64,000 nt of DNA from NCBI GenBank assembly GCA_030549775.1, contig CM060176.1, forward strand, positions 96,587,815-96,651,814, written 5' to 3'. The notes below the pieces were generated by a model. It did not search any database, was not told where the DNA came from, and saw only the letters and a program-made list of their open reading frames with translations. Positions 24,437-34,860 of the stretch are shown here, piece by piece. The position numbers were made by a program, and so were the translations under genes. This stretch comes from Tamarix chinensis. Lineage: Eukaryota > Streptophyta > Magnoliopsida > Caryophyllales > Tamaricaceae. How positions within the stretch are numbered: position 1 is the stretch's first letter; each line of letters opens with the position of its first letter.

Positions 24437-25380
24437 ATGGCAGCAAACAACTTGAATGCTCCTTCTCGGCCTCTTATTCCAATTTTTAAGGGGCAAAACT
24501 ATCAATTTTGGAGTCTCAAGATGAAGACTCTTTTTAAATCTCAGGAATTGTGGAGTTTGGTGGAAATCGGTTTTGTTGATACGGATACAGATGAGCCCAA
24601 CCAACATTTACGGGATATTCGTAAGAAGGATTCTGAGGCACTTTTCATGATCCAGCAAGTCGTTGATGACGAAATCTTCCCACAAATTGCAGTAACAACT
24701 ACTTCTAATGAGACATGGGAGGTCTTGAAGAAGGAGTATTTGGGAAACGAAAAGGTAATGTCCATTAAATTGCAAACACTGTGACGTGATATTGAAAATT
24801 TGTCAATGGGTGAGAAAGAATCTTTGGAAGAATATTTGCGTAGGGTTTTTGCAATTGTGGGTCAAAGAAAGACTTATGGTGATGCTGCAAAGAATGAAAC
24901 TGTTGTTAGTAAAGTTTTGAGGAGCTTAACCTCAAAATTTGATCACATTGTTTCCACAATTGAGGAATCAAAAGACTTGAGGAACTACGATTTTGATATT
25001 TTAAAGAGCTTCTTGCTAGCACATGAAGAGAGAGTTAATAGGACATCAAAAAAGATAGATGAGAAGGCTTTTCAAGTGAAGGGAGAGTCTAACAAGGAAA
25101 AATATGATAATTCAGGTGGCCAAGGGAGAGGCAGAGGGAGAGGTCGTGGTGGATTTCATGGACGCGGTCACGGTGGTGGTGGTGGTGATAGAGGCAGAGG
25201 GCAGACCGGAGATCAACGTCAGAGTATAAGCAATATCCAGTGCCATTATTGCAATAAATATGGACACAAGGAATCTGGTTGTCGGAATAAACAGAAGGAT
25301 GTCTAGTGTTATTATTGTAATAAATATGGACATAAGGAAGCTGACTGTTGGAATAAATAGAAGGATGAACAAAACAAGCC
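24437..25380 (+). pseudogene. Copia gag (UBN2-type) with duplicated zinc knuckle
   Basis: The first ATG after the primer site opens a frame with the copia gag signature: FKGQNYQFWSLKMKTLFKSQ, then LWSLVE, ALFMIQQVVDD, TWEVLKKEY, and KVLRSLTSKFDHIV. The frame is interrupted by TGA at 24782-24784 and continues in the same frame to TAG at 25304. The C-terminal part is Arg/Gly-rich (RGRGRGRGGFHGRG, nucleic-acid binding) and ends in a CX2CX4HX4C zinc knuckle (CHYCNKYGHKESGC). A second knuckle (CYYCNKYGHKEADC) follows directly in the same frame after the TAG, from a 66-bp tandem duplication (25237-25302 and 25303-25368). Gag would package the element RNA in cytoplasmic particles. Confidence 0.85.
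25237..25368 (+). repeat. 66-bp tandem duplication encoding the zinc knuckle
   Basis: Two adjacent, in-phase units differing at scattered positions. The second has CAG-to-TAG changes at its first codon (25304) and at its AATAAATAG. Confidence 0.85.
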
Positions 25381-25658
25381 AATTTTACGGAGAAAGCTGG
25401 AGAGGAAGGCAAATTGTTCATGCCCCACTCATCTAATCAACACTCAGCAGGCAATAATGCAGTCTGGTTTTTGGATAGTGGGTGCTCCAACCATATGTTC
25501 GGGGTAAAGTCATTATTTAGGGACCTTGATGAGTCACAGAAGGAAAAGGCTAGACTTGGAGATGACAAGCAAATGCAGGTGGAAGGAAGAGGTACAATTG
25601 TTCTATCAAATATGCACAAGGCGATGTTAAACTTCTTCATGACGCGTAATTTGTGCCT
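25381..25658 (+). pseudogene. Copia aspartic protease, N-terminal part (split by A1)
   Basis: The frame from 25414 carries VWFLDSGCSNHMFG, the catalytic DSG and the Cys/His pattern of copia proteases, then a continuation ending MTRNLCL. The A1 insertion breaks the coding at 25658. The sequence resumes at about 30457 with LDHNLLNIGQL, the usual continuation. Confidence 0.85.
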
Positions 25659-26385
25659 TATAATACCCCGTATTTTAAAATTTAATTTTATTAAGTTTAA
25701 TTATTTTGTTAGCGTAAATTAATGTAAATATTTAATTATTTTAATTTTAATTCGTTTTATGGATTTATCGACGATTTTGAGTTTATGTTTTGAATTTAAT
25801 TAATTATCGTCATTGCGGATCATTTTAGATAAATTCGTTCATGATGATGATTTTATTATATTTACATGATTTTGATTTTCGGTTAAAAATATATATTTTT
25901 GTTCTTTCTCGTATTTTGATTTTTAATATTTTAGATTCGTTTTCGATTATAACTTCGTCGTATGATTTCGACTTTGTTTTGGAGTTATATTTCGTTAACG
26001 ATATATATAGTATTTAAATTATAAAATTTCCGTTTAAAATAGTCAAATTTATTTTATCAATTTTATCCGTAGAAAATATTTCCCACATTAAATTTATTTG
26101 TTTCCGAAGTCACTAAGATCTTCGGAAAGTTTTAAATTAAAAAGACTTTCGAAACTTATTTATGGATTTCTTTCCAAAATTAATTTCTTTCCGTTTTACG
26201 TTTTTTTTTGTTGCGGAAGATCAATTTCGAAAATTATTTAAATTAGTCTCGGTATATTAGAATTTAATTTAAATATTTACTTATATGCTTTTAAATACTA
26301 TTTCGAAGTCTTATAATATATTTTCGTAAATAATATAAATTTTTACATTCATTGGTAAATTTTTCCGAAAATACTTCTAAAATTC

Positions 26386-26393
26386 TATATATA
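26386..26393 (+). promoter_or_regulatory. Conserved TATA-like box of A-type LTR (A1 copy)
   Basis: TATATATAG, 727 bp from the LTR start. The counterpart lies 728 bp in for A3 (44534) and about 715 bp in for A2 (41815-41821, minus strand). In each copy a pyrimidine-rich leader follows within ~150 bp. Confidence 0.5.
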
Positions 26394-27039
26394 GCTTTTA
26401 TATCGATTTTAAGCCTTCGGAACCTTACAGAATGATTTTTTTCGTTAATTAAATTTTAGATAAATTTTTCCAACAATAATTTTTAATGTTAGTATTTATT
26501 TATATATGGGTATCTGAAAAAAAAAATCCCGAAACCAGCCCCGACCCCCTTCTTCTTTTCCTTTTCTCTCTTCTTCTCTCCCTTCTCTTCTCCTTCCCTT
26601 TCCCGACCTGTCCCTGCTCTGCAGCCCCAAAACGCAGCCCTCATCTCCATCTCCTCCATGCTAACAAGCCTCCTCCAGCCATCGACCGCCACTCCCAACC
26701 GCCGCAAATGCCGCAACAGCAGCCACGAGTAGCCGCTGCAGTAGCAGCAACCAGTAGTAGCAGAGCATGGCAGCAGCAACCATGCAGGTCACGCCGCCAT
26801 TGTCCGGTCATCGTCGACGTCTCCTGACCACCGACGAGCACCGTTCAACCTCCGACGAAGCTTCTCCCGCCTTCTCTTGTCCCGATTTGCTAATTCTTGT
26901 TTGGTATAAATTCTGAAAACCCTAACATTGGAATTAATTAATTGAGTATGAATTAGCTTATGAAAAGCTAAATTGATTGTTTGATTATGTATATATATGT
27001 TGTATGATTGATTTAGAGTGGTTAATTGTGGTGTATTTG

Positions 27040-28150
27040 GTTGATTTGTGAAAATTGAATTTTTGGCCGGGTTATGTCCGAATTTTTCGGATTCGTCCGA
27101 TTTAGCTGCTTTGGGTAAATTGATTTTACAATATGCTGTGGAATGTATCTAATTTCATGTTGGAACTTTTAATTTGAGAAATTTATGCCGAATTAATCGG
27201 AATTAACCTTCTATGTCAAAATCCGTGTGTGATGAAATTGGGTTGCATAATTGAATCGTTTTACTCAATCGATTTTGTAATATCGTTTGAAATGTATTTA
27301 ATTTTATATCCGAAGTGTTGATTTGGGAAAATTGTATGAAATTGATCGGAATTGGATTTTTAGGTCAAAACTCTTCCGGGTTTAAATTGGATTGTGTAAT
27401 CAGGTTGTTTTATTCAATTGATTATATAATTTACATTAGAATACATTTAATTACATTTCTAAATCGTCAATTTATATATTTTAGCAAGAATTGATCGGAT
27501 TTGTGTTCCGGGCTCAAAAACCCTAATTGTGCTAAATTGGGTATTTCTCTTATTGGTTTTGATCAATTGATTATTCGATATGTTATAAAATATGTTTAAT
27601 TGCATTTCTAAATAGTCAATTTGATTAAATTAATAGAATTTTATCGAATTGTATTTTCGGGCCTAAAACCTTAGATTTCAAGTAAAATTTTGGAATTTGC
27701 CATTTGTATAGTCGTTTTTCTAAATTTGAATTTATAGAAATAGTTGAAATGATCCTATATGCATTCTAATACCTTCGATTGTAATTAATTGGTCTGAATT
27801 ATTTGAATTTATGTCTTGGACTTTGAAACCCTAATGTCGGAAACCGATTATCTTAAATTGGTGATTCATAAGATTATTCTTGTTGAAATTGATTATCTAG
27901 ATTTATTTAAAATAAGTTTAATTGTACTCTTAAGCTATGGATTTAAGATAATAAAAGTGGATTGGTTGGTTCGTAGTGTGGGCATTAAAAGCCCTAATTT
28001 TCGGAGATGGTTTTATATAATTAATTATGTTATGCTTCTTTTACCTAATCGATTTCGGTATTTGACTTTAAATCATTTGAATTATGTTTTTATCTTATCG
28101 GGTTGGATTTGGTTCTATGCAAATGGTTGGTTGTCCTTTGGATTGTAAAA
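27040..28150 (+). repeat. Diverged ~150-165-bp tandem monomers in A1
   Basis: About six degenerate units, each with an order like TTTTACTCAATTGATTTTGT, then ATGTATTTAATT, then GAATTGATCGGAATT and often a telo-box-like AAACCCTAA. The equivalent arrays lie at 45240-46300 (A3) and, inverted, about 40300-41150 (A2). Confidence 0.65.
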
Positions 28151-28768
28151 CCTAATGGATAAGTCATTTTTGATAGAATAACTTATAATCTATTATTCTT
28201 TCCCCGACTTTCCAAATCAATTTGAAATGTTCCAAGTGATGAGTGTTAATCCGATTTGGTTAATATTTAATTTTAAATCTTAATCGAGCTACGCTCGCAA
28301 GTCATAGGTTTTATGCACGTTTTTTGAGAAAGGTTGTTTGTGTCCGTTTGTGTTGATTTTATTATAATTGAATTGTTGATCGATAAGATAGTTTCTAACC
28401 TAGTTCCGATTTCCATCGGTGATCTAGGAAAACATTCTCGTGGATTGTCGAGCTTTTGATAACTCTCTCTTTCTCAATTTGCTTAGCTAGCTTCGGACTT
28501 AGGTAAGTCATTACTTACCTTTAGTTATGACGGATTCTCAATGTATGTCTGCTTGGAGTGAAAGGTGGTGATGATGATTATCGATTATTTAATTATGTCA
28601 AGCATATTCTATGTTCTATATGGCAATTGCATGAATATATGGATTTGTAGCCTCAATACAACGCGTGTTAATATGACGCTTGGATATTATACGTGTGTAA
28701 GTGTGTGAAGGGGTGAGTATGGATTGAAATTGCATGATACCTTATGCTGTATTTTATGCCATGGACTC

Positions 28769-28928
28769 ATTCGGCTTTAATGCTCCTAAAGTTATTCGGC
28801 TTTAATGCCTCATGAATTGGATCGGCTTTAATGCCTCTGGAATCGATCGGCTTTAATGCCACTTAAATTGGTTCGGCTTTAACGCCGCTTAGATGGTTCG
28901 GCTTTAATGCCGCTTGGCTTTAATGCCA
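28769..28928 (+). repeat. TTCGGCTTTAATGCC minisatellite, 7 units, A1 only
   Basis: Seven units of (T/A)TCGGCTTTAATGCC with 8-12-bp spacers. This array is absent from A2 and A3, which carry the CCACCGG array in the comparable region. Confidence 0.85.
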
Positions 28929-29818
28929 TTTGAAATTGATATAATAATGGAACATCATTGTGTTGATGGATGTGAGCTAAGTGCTGTTATGTGGGCCTGA
29001 TTTATGATTGACTAAATTCGTGAATAAAATATTAATCACTTAAAGTGAAAGATCTTGAGTTGGGACTTGTATCACTCGGGGTAGCTATCCGAGTTAGGTT
29101 TGGTATTCACTTGGTACCATTCCGGTGTTTTTCTATTCTGTGATCCCGGGTGTCTTACGAGGTCCGGAGAGGCCCTCTTCTACTCTATAGGTGTCTCGAT
29201 ATATTTCGGCCCTATAGGGGGTTTGCATACTTAAGTGATTAGGTGTCCTATTTATTGGTGGTCTGGTTACGTTTCTGGGTGGGCCAGCTAGGGCTAGTAC
29301 CGTTCGAGTACTAGATTAGTTGTTACGATCTTTGAGTCTCCATCCTCATGAAAATATAATTAAATAGTTGTGATTACAATAAAGGAATATAATAATCATG
29401 AATTATTCTCGTTGGCTCTTGGACTTATGTTCTATTTCCTATACATGTCTCTTGATTCTATCTTACAATAATGTTTCCATATGACAAACGTCCGCATTCA
29501 ATTATCATATGATCTATTATTCAAAGCACATGTGGGACTTGTGTGTAGAATGATACCTTCTAGGGTAGCATGTGATTATGATTTTCTTGTAAGCTTGTAC
29601 CTTATGTATTGTTATGTCTAGTCATGTATTATAAGCGTGAGTCTGTGACTCCATGTTTTATGGTGTGTGTATCATATGTATAATCGAGCATGAATTACTG
29701 TATGAGTAGAATGACGTATGTATCGCATGTATAATTGAACATAAGTATTGTAAGCTGAATGTTGCCTTATCTTATATGTATTATGTTTCTTTCCAAGAGT
29801 AGGGTAGTCTTGATTTAC

Positions 29819-29839
29819 TCAGTACCGGACTCGTACTGA
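29819..29839 (+). promoter_or_regulatory. Conserved LTR hairpin (A1 copy)
   Basis: TCAGTAC, loop CGGACTC, GTACTGA. Confidence 0.6.
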
Positions 29840-30456
29840 TACTACATTGATTGTTTGGGTCCTGTGATGATCCACTGATGGTGGGGAGCAGACCATTTGT
29901 GCAGGTTCAATATTAAATATGTTATTGTTGGGAGGAATATTTTCCTTGGATTTTGAGAGTAGGTTATCCGGTGATTCGATTTGGCAAATAAAGTTGGCTC
30001 CACTGTTGGGATACCCCTTGGTTCTCTTTTCAGATTTTATTGTATCTTAAATGTATTATTTTGGTGTATAAATCATTCATCTAATTTGTATTTAGTTGGT
30101 TTGTGATTTTGTGGGAGATGTATTTGGATTTAATATCCTGTATCTTTTTAAGTTTTAAAGTCCAGGATTACTTTACAGGTTTCTGTTGATTTATTCAACG
30201 ATAATTTTATCCAGCGACATTGTTCACTTTCCATCTGCATGTGGATATCTCCTTGTGGGAGTTTATTCTCATTGCATAGATGTTGGTTGAATTTTATTGG
30301 ACAGGTTTTAGCTTTGCATCTAGCATTAGATATATGGCGGACATTTATCTTGTGTTAGGTGTGGCGGTAACATTTCCCAAATTGTGTTTTAGCTTCCGCA
30401 TTATTCTTTTAAATTCGAAATTTTTCAGGAGTGAAATTTGGGGGTGTTACATGCCT

Positions 30457-31500
30457 GGTCTAGATCATAATTTGTTGAATATTGGCCAATTGATGACTAG
30501 TGGATACTACATTAAATTTAAAGATGATTCGTGTGTTATTTGTGATAAGAATTTTGGTCAAACCATAGTTGATGTACGTATGACTCGGGATAGGATGTTT
30601 CCCCCTGACGTGTCAAAGGGTGCTAGTAGAGCCTTAGCTATTAAGCAAGATATTGATGTTGAATTATGGCATTTACGATATGGTCATTTAAATGTGAATG
30701 GACTGAGATTGTTGATTTAAAAGGAAATGGTTGTTGGCTTGCCAAAAATTGGTGAACTTATTTTTTGTGAAGGGTGTGTTTATGGGAACAAAATAGACAT
30801 TCATTTCCTATTGGAAAGTCTTGAAGGGCTTTGCATTATCTTGAACTTGTGTATGTTCATTCACGTGGGCCTATGCAAACTAAGTCACTTGGTGGGATTC
30901 GTTATTTTCTTTTGTTCACTAATGATTACAACCGTATGTGTTGGATTTATTTCTTGGAATCCAAATTAGAAACTTTTGAGAATTTCAAGAAATTAAGGCT
31001 CTGGTGGAAAAATAAAACGGGGAAACCATAAAGGCTCTTCATACGGATTGAGGCGGTGAATTTCTATCTAATGAGTTTATTAAATTTTGTGATGAGCATG
31101 GTATTCGCAGGGAGCTTACAACACCATACACACCCCACCAAAATGGTGTTGTAGGGCGCTAGAACCGTACGGTGGTGGAAATGGCTAGGATTATATTGAA
31201 GGCAAAAGGTCTTCCAAATTAACTTTGGGGAGAAGCAGTAGCAATTGCGTTGTATTTGATGTATATTTCTCCGACAAAGGCTGTCCTAAATCAAACTCCA
31301 TATAAAGCATGGAGAGGTAAGAAGCCTCGAGTAAGGCAATTAAAAGTCTTTGGTTGTGTACCGTATGCTTTAGTATGTTTATGCTCTAAACTCGATGATA
31401 AAGTTGAAAATGCATTTTTATTGGCTATTCTCCTTAATCTAAAGCATACCGTTTGTACAACCCTATAAGTGATAAAGTGATAATTAGTAGAGATGTTGTG
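30457..31500 (+). pseudogene. Copia protease end and integrase, decayed
   Basis: Coding resumes after A1. A GAG-pre-integrase zinc-binding segment has ELWHLRYGHLNVNGL (about 30660) and CEGCVYGNK (about 30768). An integrase core follows with HTD-stop-GGEF (about 31038), a TPYTPHQNGVVGR segment (about 31120) ending in a TAG, and [13 protein letters not shown]. Frameshifts and stops are frequent. The [19 protein letters not shown] segment (about 31300) precedes the linker to reverse transcriptase. Integrase would insert the DNA copy into the nuclear genome; this copy cannot. Confidence 0.85.
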
Positions 31501-31799
31501 TTCAATGAAGAGACATGTGAAAGTTGGAATTTTGACAAGGGAGGCAAAACTAATCAGATTTTTGCAAGCTTTGATGTTGGGAAGCTAGTTACATCACCCG
31601 TAGGTTCAAGATCTACATCACCTGCAAGTTCCATTCCTTCCTCACCTGGTGGTAACAATAATACAACAACAACAACTTCAAATTCTCCATTAACTGGGTC
31701 CTCTAATAGTAGTGGAACACCACCTAGAAAATTCATACCTTTAAATGAAATGTATAATTCATGTAGCTTTGCTTTGTTAGCTATCGACCCAATTGAGTT

Positions 31800-32520
31800 T
31801 GAAGAAGCTGCAGGAAAGAAAGAATGGTAGATTGCTATGGCAGCGGAGATGCATGCCATTGAGAAAAACTCAACATAGGAGTTGGTTGGTGAACCCGAAG
31901 GGAAGAATATCATAGGATTGGAGTGGGTATTCCTTACAAATATAATGCTAATGGATGCAAACAAAAGTAAAAAGCTCGGCTCGTAGCAAATGGATATTCA
32001 CATCTGCCAGTTATAGATTTTGATGAAACTTATTCTCTTGTTACTCGATTCGAATCTGTGAGACTTAGGTTGGCTTTGGGTGCAGAAATGTAGCTTCCTG
32101 TCTATCAATTTGATGTGAAATCTACCTTTTTGAATGGTAACTTAGAAGAATAAGTGTATGTTTCACAGCTTAAGGGCTTTGTTGTTGCTGGTAGTGAAAG
32201 GAACGTCTATAGATTGAAAAAGGCCCTCTGTGGGCTAAAGCAAGCACCACATGCTTGGTACAACATAATTGATATTTTCTTTGTGGATGATGGATTTATT
32301 AGAAGTGAAAATGAGACCACTCTTTATATGAAGAAAGATAAGAATGAATATTTTTTTATGTTATGCCTTTATGTCGATGATATGATTTATATGGCCTATT
32401 TGGAGTCTTTAGTTACTGACTTTAAGTCTAGTATGATGAGAATTTTTGAGATGACATATTTGGGATTATTCTAATATCTTTTGGGACTTGAAGTGAAGAA
32501 GGATTTTTTTCTTGTCAGAA
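31800..32520 (+). pseudogene. Copia reverse transcriptase, decayed
   Basis: The N-terminal part (AAEMHAIEKN, GLEWVF) is broken by TAG codons near 31828 and 31876, and there are more stops near 31984 and 32091. Further on are VYQFDVKSTFLNG (about 32101), VYRLKKALCGLKQAPHAWYN and the catalytic YVDD at 32370-32381. At least six stops or frameshifts. Confidence 0.88.
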
Positions 32521-32579
32521 GAAGTATGCAACAAACCTATTGAAAATGTTTAATATTAATGAAAAATTACGGCGTGAAG

Positions 32580-33150
32580 ATGGGACCGAGAAAGCAAATC
32601 CAAGAGTATTCAAAAGCCTAGTTGGTGGCCTAAATTATCTAACGCACACTAGACCTGACATTATCTTTTTTGTTAGTGTTGTGTCCAGGTTTATGCACAA
32701 TCCCACAAAGCAACACCTTGGTGCAGCAAAGAGGATCCTTCGCTATATAGCCGAAACTTTTGATTTTGGTATTTTGTATGATAAAGTGCAAAATTTTAGA
32801 TTGTTTGGGTTTACTAAAAGTGATTGGCAGGATGTTTAGATGATCATAAAAGCACTTTCAGCAACTCTTTTAGCTTTGGTTCCGAAGTAGTGACATGGAG
32901 TTCTAAGAAGCAAGAGACGGTGACTCTATCATCTTCCGAAACATAATATGTGGTAGCAAGTGTAGCAGCACGACAAGCCTTGTGGCTTAAAAAGGTTCTT
33001 CTTGATTTTGGCATAATGTAGGAGGAAGCTACACAAACTTTCTGTGATAATAGGTCCACTATAGCAATGACCAATAATCCAAACTTTCATAGTAGAGCAA
33101 AATATATTGATGTGCAACGTCATTTCATTCGGTATCTAGTTGCCAGTTAG
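32580..33150 (+). pseudogene. Copia RT connection and RNase H, decayed
   Basis: Contains FKSLVGGLNYLTHTRPDI (about 32608), GAAKRILRYI and SDWQDV-stop-DDHKS. Then come WSSKKQETVTLSS with a TAA (32944) replacing the expected Ala-Glu step, and FCDNRSTIAM (about 33040). The order matches the copia connection and RNase H domain. Confidence 0.85.
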
Positions 33151-33246
33151 AAAATTGGAGCAGTTAGCTAATATATTTACAAAGTCACTTCCTCAAGCCA
33201 AGTATAAGTTATTCAGATCACAAATGGGAATATGTAGTTTCGAATC

Positions 33247-33255
33247 AAAGGGGAG
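33247..33255 (+). other. Polypurine tract of the copia element
   Basis: AAAGGGGAG immediately before the 3' LTR. Confidence 0.75.
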
Positions 33256-33533
33256 TGTTGACCGAGGGATTCAAAACTCAGTTCCTATTATTTAGGATCT
33301 ATTACTCACGTTTGTTAGTGGACTTGTATGCTATTTATTGGTTAATTTTATTAATATGTAGTTAGTGGCCCTACTTTATTGGTTTGTAGTTATTTAATTA
33401 CTAATATTTAAGTAGTAAATTGTACTCAGACAAAATTAGTAAAAAAAGAAAGAAGAAACGATGTCTAATTCCTCTCTTTCTCTGTTCTCATTATTATATT
33501 GAAAAAGTGTTAGATCCGCCTATTTTACCAACA
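33256..33533 (+). repeat. 3' LTR of the copia element
   Basis: Starts TGTTGACCGAGG and ends TACCAACA. Collinear with the 5' LTR. Confidence 0.85.
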
Positions 33534-34650
33534 ACTTGTTGTTTTTCATGACTTGGGGTAGAAATGTTTGCTCCTGACTTAACAATCTTGGTTTAATTTT
33601 CAAAACTGATAATATTATATGCAATTTTTCTAAACTATTTATTTTATAGGTCTTGTTTTTTTTTTGTCTAGAGCCCCAAAACCTCTAACGCCAGATTCAT
33701 TGCGATTTCTAACTGAGAAACGAACCGTGTTTGAAACTTCTAAGTGAGAGCTCAAAGTGTACGTAACCAAGCACGCATATCGTCTAGTGTACCCATATTT
33801 GCAAACCATGCATACTTCTCTTCGTTCCCTTCAGCTACAACTAAGCTTCATGACATTGTGGAGTAGGTCATCATATGGGGAATGCTTTGATGCGTTAAAG
33901 CCCTCCAAGTACAATAGTCATGGTGAATGGAGAATGAAGTCGTGGGCCATTGAGCATGACAAACGGAGTTGGATACCGAAGCTACTTATTATAAGGATAA
34001 TCATGGTAGTAAGCGCATTTCCTGCCAGCAACTTCCTGATAAGGTGGTGTGAGAATATCAAGTACTACACAAAAGGGCAAACTCAGTGAAACAATGTAAC
34101 TTGCCACCACTTTTACAATAGAGGGTTGAAGTCTTACATGACGTTGTTACAACAGAATTCTATCCATGATAAACACATATTTTTATATATTTTATACCCT
34201 TTTATTCTATACTTTTGGTCACTTATTTTAGTAATATGTGAGGTTATTTACATTGTTTATAATTTTGTACCTAAAATATAATAATCTCATATATTCAATT
34301 TATTTTGAGCAAAAAGATGAAAATTCGTATGTAATTTGACAACATGTAGTATTTTGGCTATAACTTTCACATATGAACTCATATTTATACGATTAAAATT
34401 GGTTTGTAAAGCTAAAATCAAGATCTACAATTCTTATTTCTAGAAATTTTCTCTAAATCTAGACGTAGAATTGGAAAAAATGAACTTAAAGTTGTAGCTG
34501 AAGTACTTTACATAATAAAAGTTTGGTAGGCTTGATTTAATTAGTTACTATTCTTGTTCCTTCTTTGCAGGTGCCCATTAGCAGCACTACATGTGGGTCA
34601 GAAGCTGAAAAGACACACACCAGGAAATTAAGTTAGTAACCAATAAAACA
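33534..34650. other. Intergenic, one unexplained 110-codon frame
   Basis: The plus frame 33757-34089 starts MYVTKHAYRLVYPYL and includes SHGEWRMKSWAIEHDKRSW. No domain is recognised, and there is no clear promoter or homologous copy in the window. It could be a decayed gene fragment. The rest is AT-rich. Confidence 0.3.
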
Positions 34651-34860
34651 TAACAGTTTCACGTGAAGATTAAATGATAAAGAGAAGATCAATGAAATAA
34701 AGAAAATGAAGCAAAATTTAACAGTTTCACGTGAAGATTAAATGATAAAGAGAAGATCAATGAAATAAAGAAAATGAAGCAAAATTTAACAGTTTCACGT
34801 GAAGATTAACTGATAAAGAGAATATCAAGGAAATGAAGCAAAATGTAACAGTTTCATGTA
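34651..34860. repeat. 68-bp tandem repeat carrying CACGTG boxes
   Basis: Units start with TAACAGTTTCACGTGAAG at 34651, 34719 and 34787. A partial fourth starts at 34846 (59 bp later) and has lost the box (TTTCATGTAAC). The CACGTG palindromes are at 34660, 34728 and 34796. Confidence 0.9.

Larger units (their letters stand above)
25659..30451 (+). mobile_element. Solo LTR A1 (long LTR) inside the copia element
   Basis: A 4793-bp unit starting TATAATACCCCGTATTTT (TG altered to TA) and ending GGGGGTGTTACA. It is flanked by the exact 5-bp duplication TGCCT (25654-25658 and 30452-30456). Order of parts: TATA-like box (26386), pyrimidine-rich leader (about 26530-26900), diverged ~150-bp tandem monomers (27040-28150), TTCGGCTTTAATGCC minisatellite (28769-28928), conserved hairpin (29819-29839), and a 3' end with TTAGGTGTGGCGGTAACAT. 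There is no PBS, PPT or pol gene of its own, hence a solo LTR. The insertion post-dates the copia element. Confidence 0.85.
23959..33533 (+). mobile_element. Decayed Ty1/copia retrotransposon, interrupted by solo LTR A1
   Basis: Two ~270-bp LTRs (23959-24228, 33256-33533), a degenerate tRNA-Met primer-binding site, gag, protease, integrase, reverse transcriptase, RNase H in copia order, and a polypurine tract. Without the 4.8-kb A1 insertion and its duplicated TGCCT the element is about 4.8 kb, normal for short-LTR copia elements (Ale/Retrofit-like; lineage tentative). The candidate target duplication GATTG/ACTTG is poor. Many in-frame stops show it is long dead. Confidence 0.88.

Noticed and set aside
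26486..26841. Ser/Pro/Gln-rich frames in A1 (and 41290-41710, 44635-45098)
   Set aside because: All lie in the same leader part of A-type LTRs, on both strands, and do not keep a common reading frame.
28769..28928. Spaced repeat array resembling a CRISPR
   Set aside because: Eukaryotic LTR context, short degenerate units and no cas genes; it is a minisatellite.
33757..34089. 110-codon frame as a host gene
   Set aside because: No domain, promoter or supporting copy; kept only as a note in the intergenic entry.
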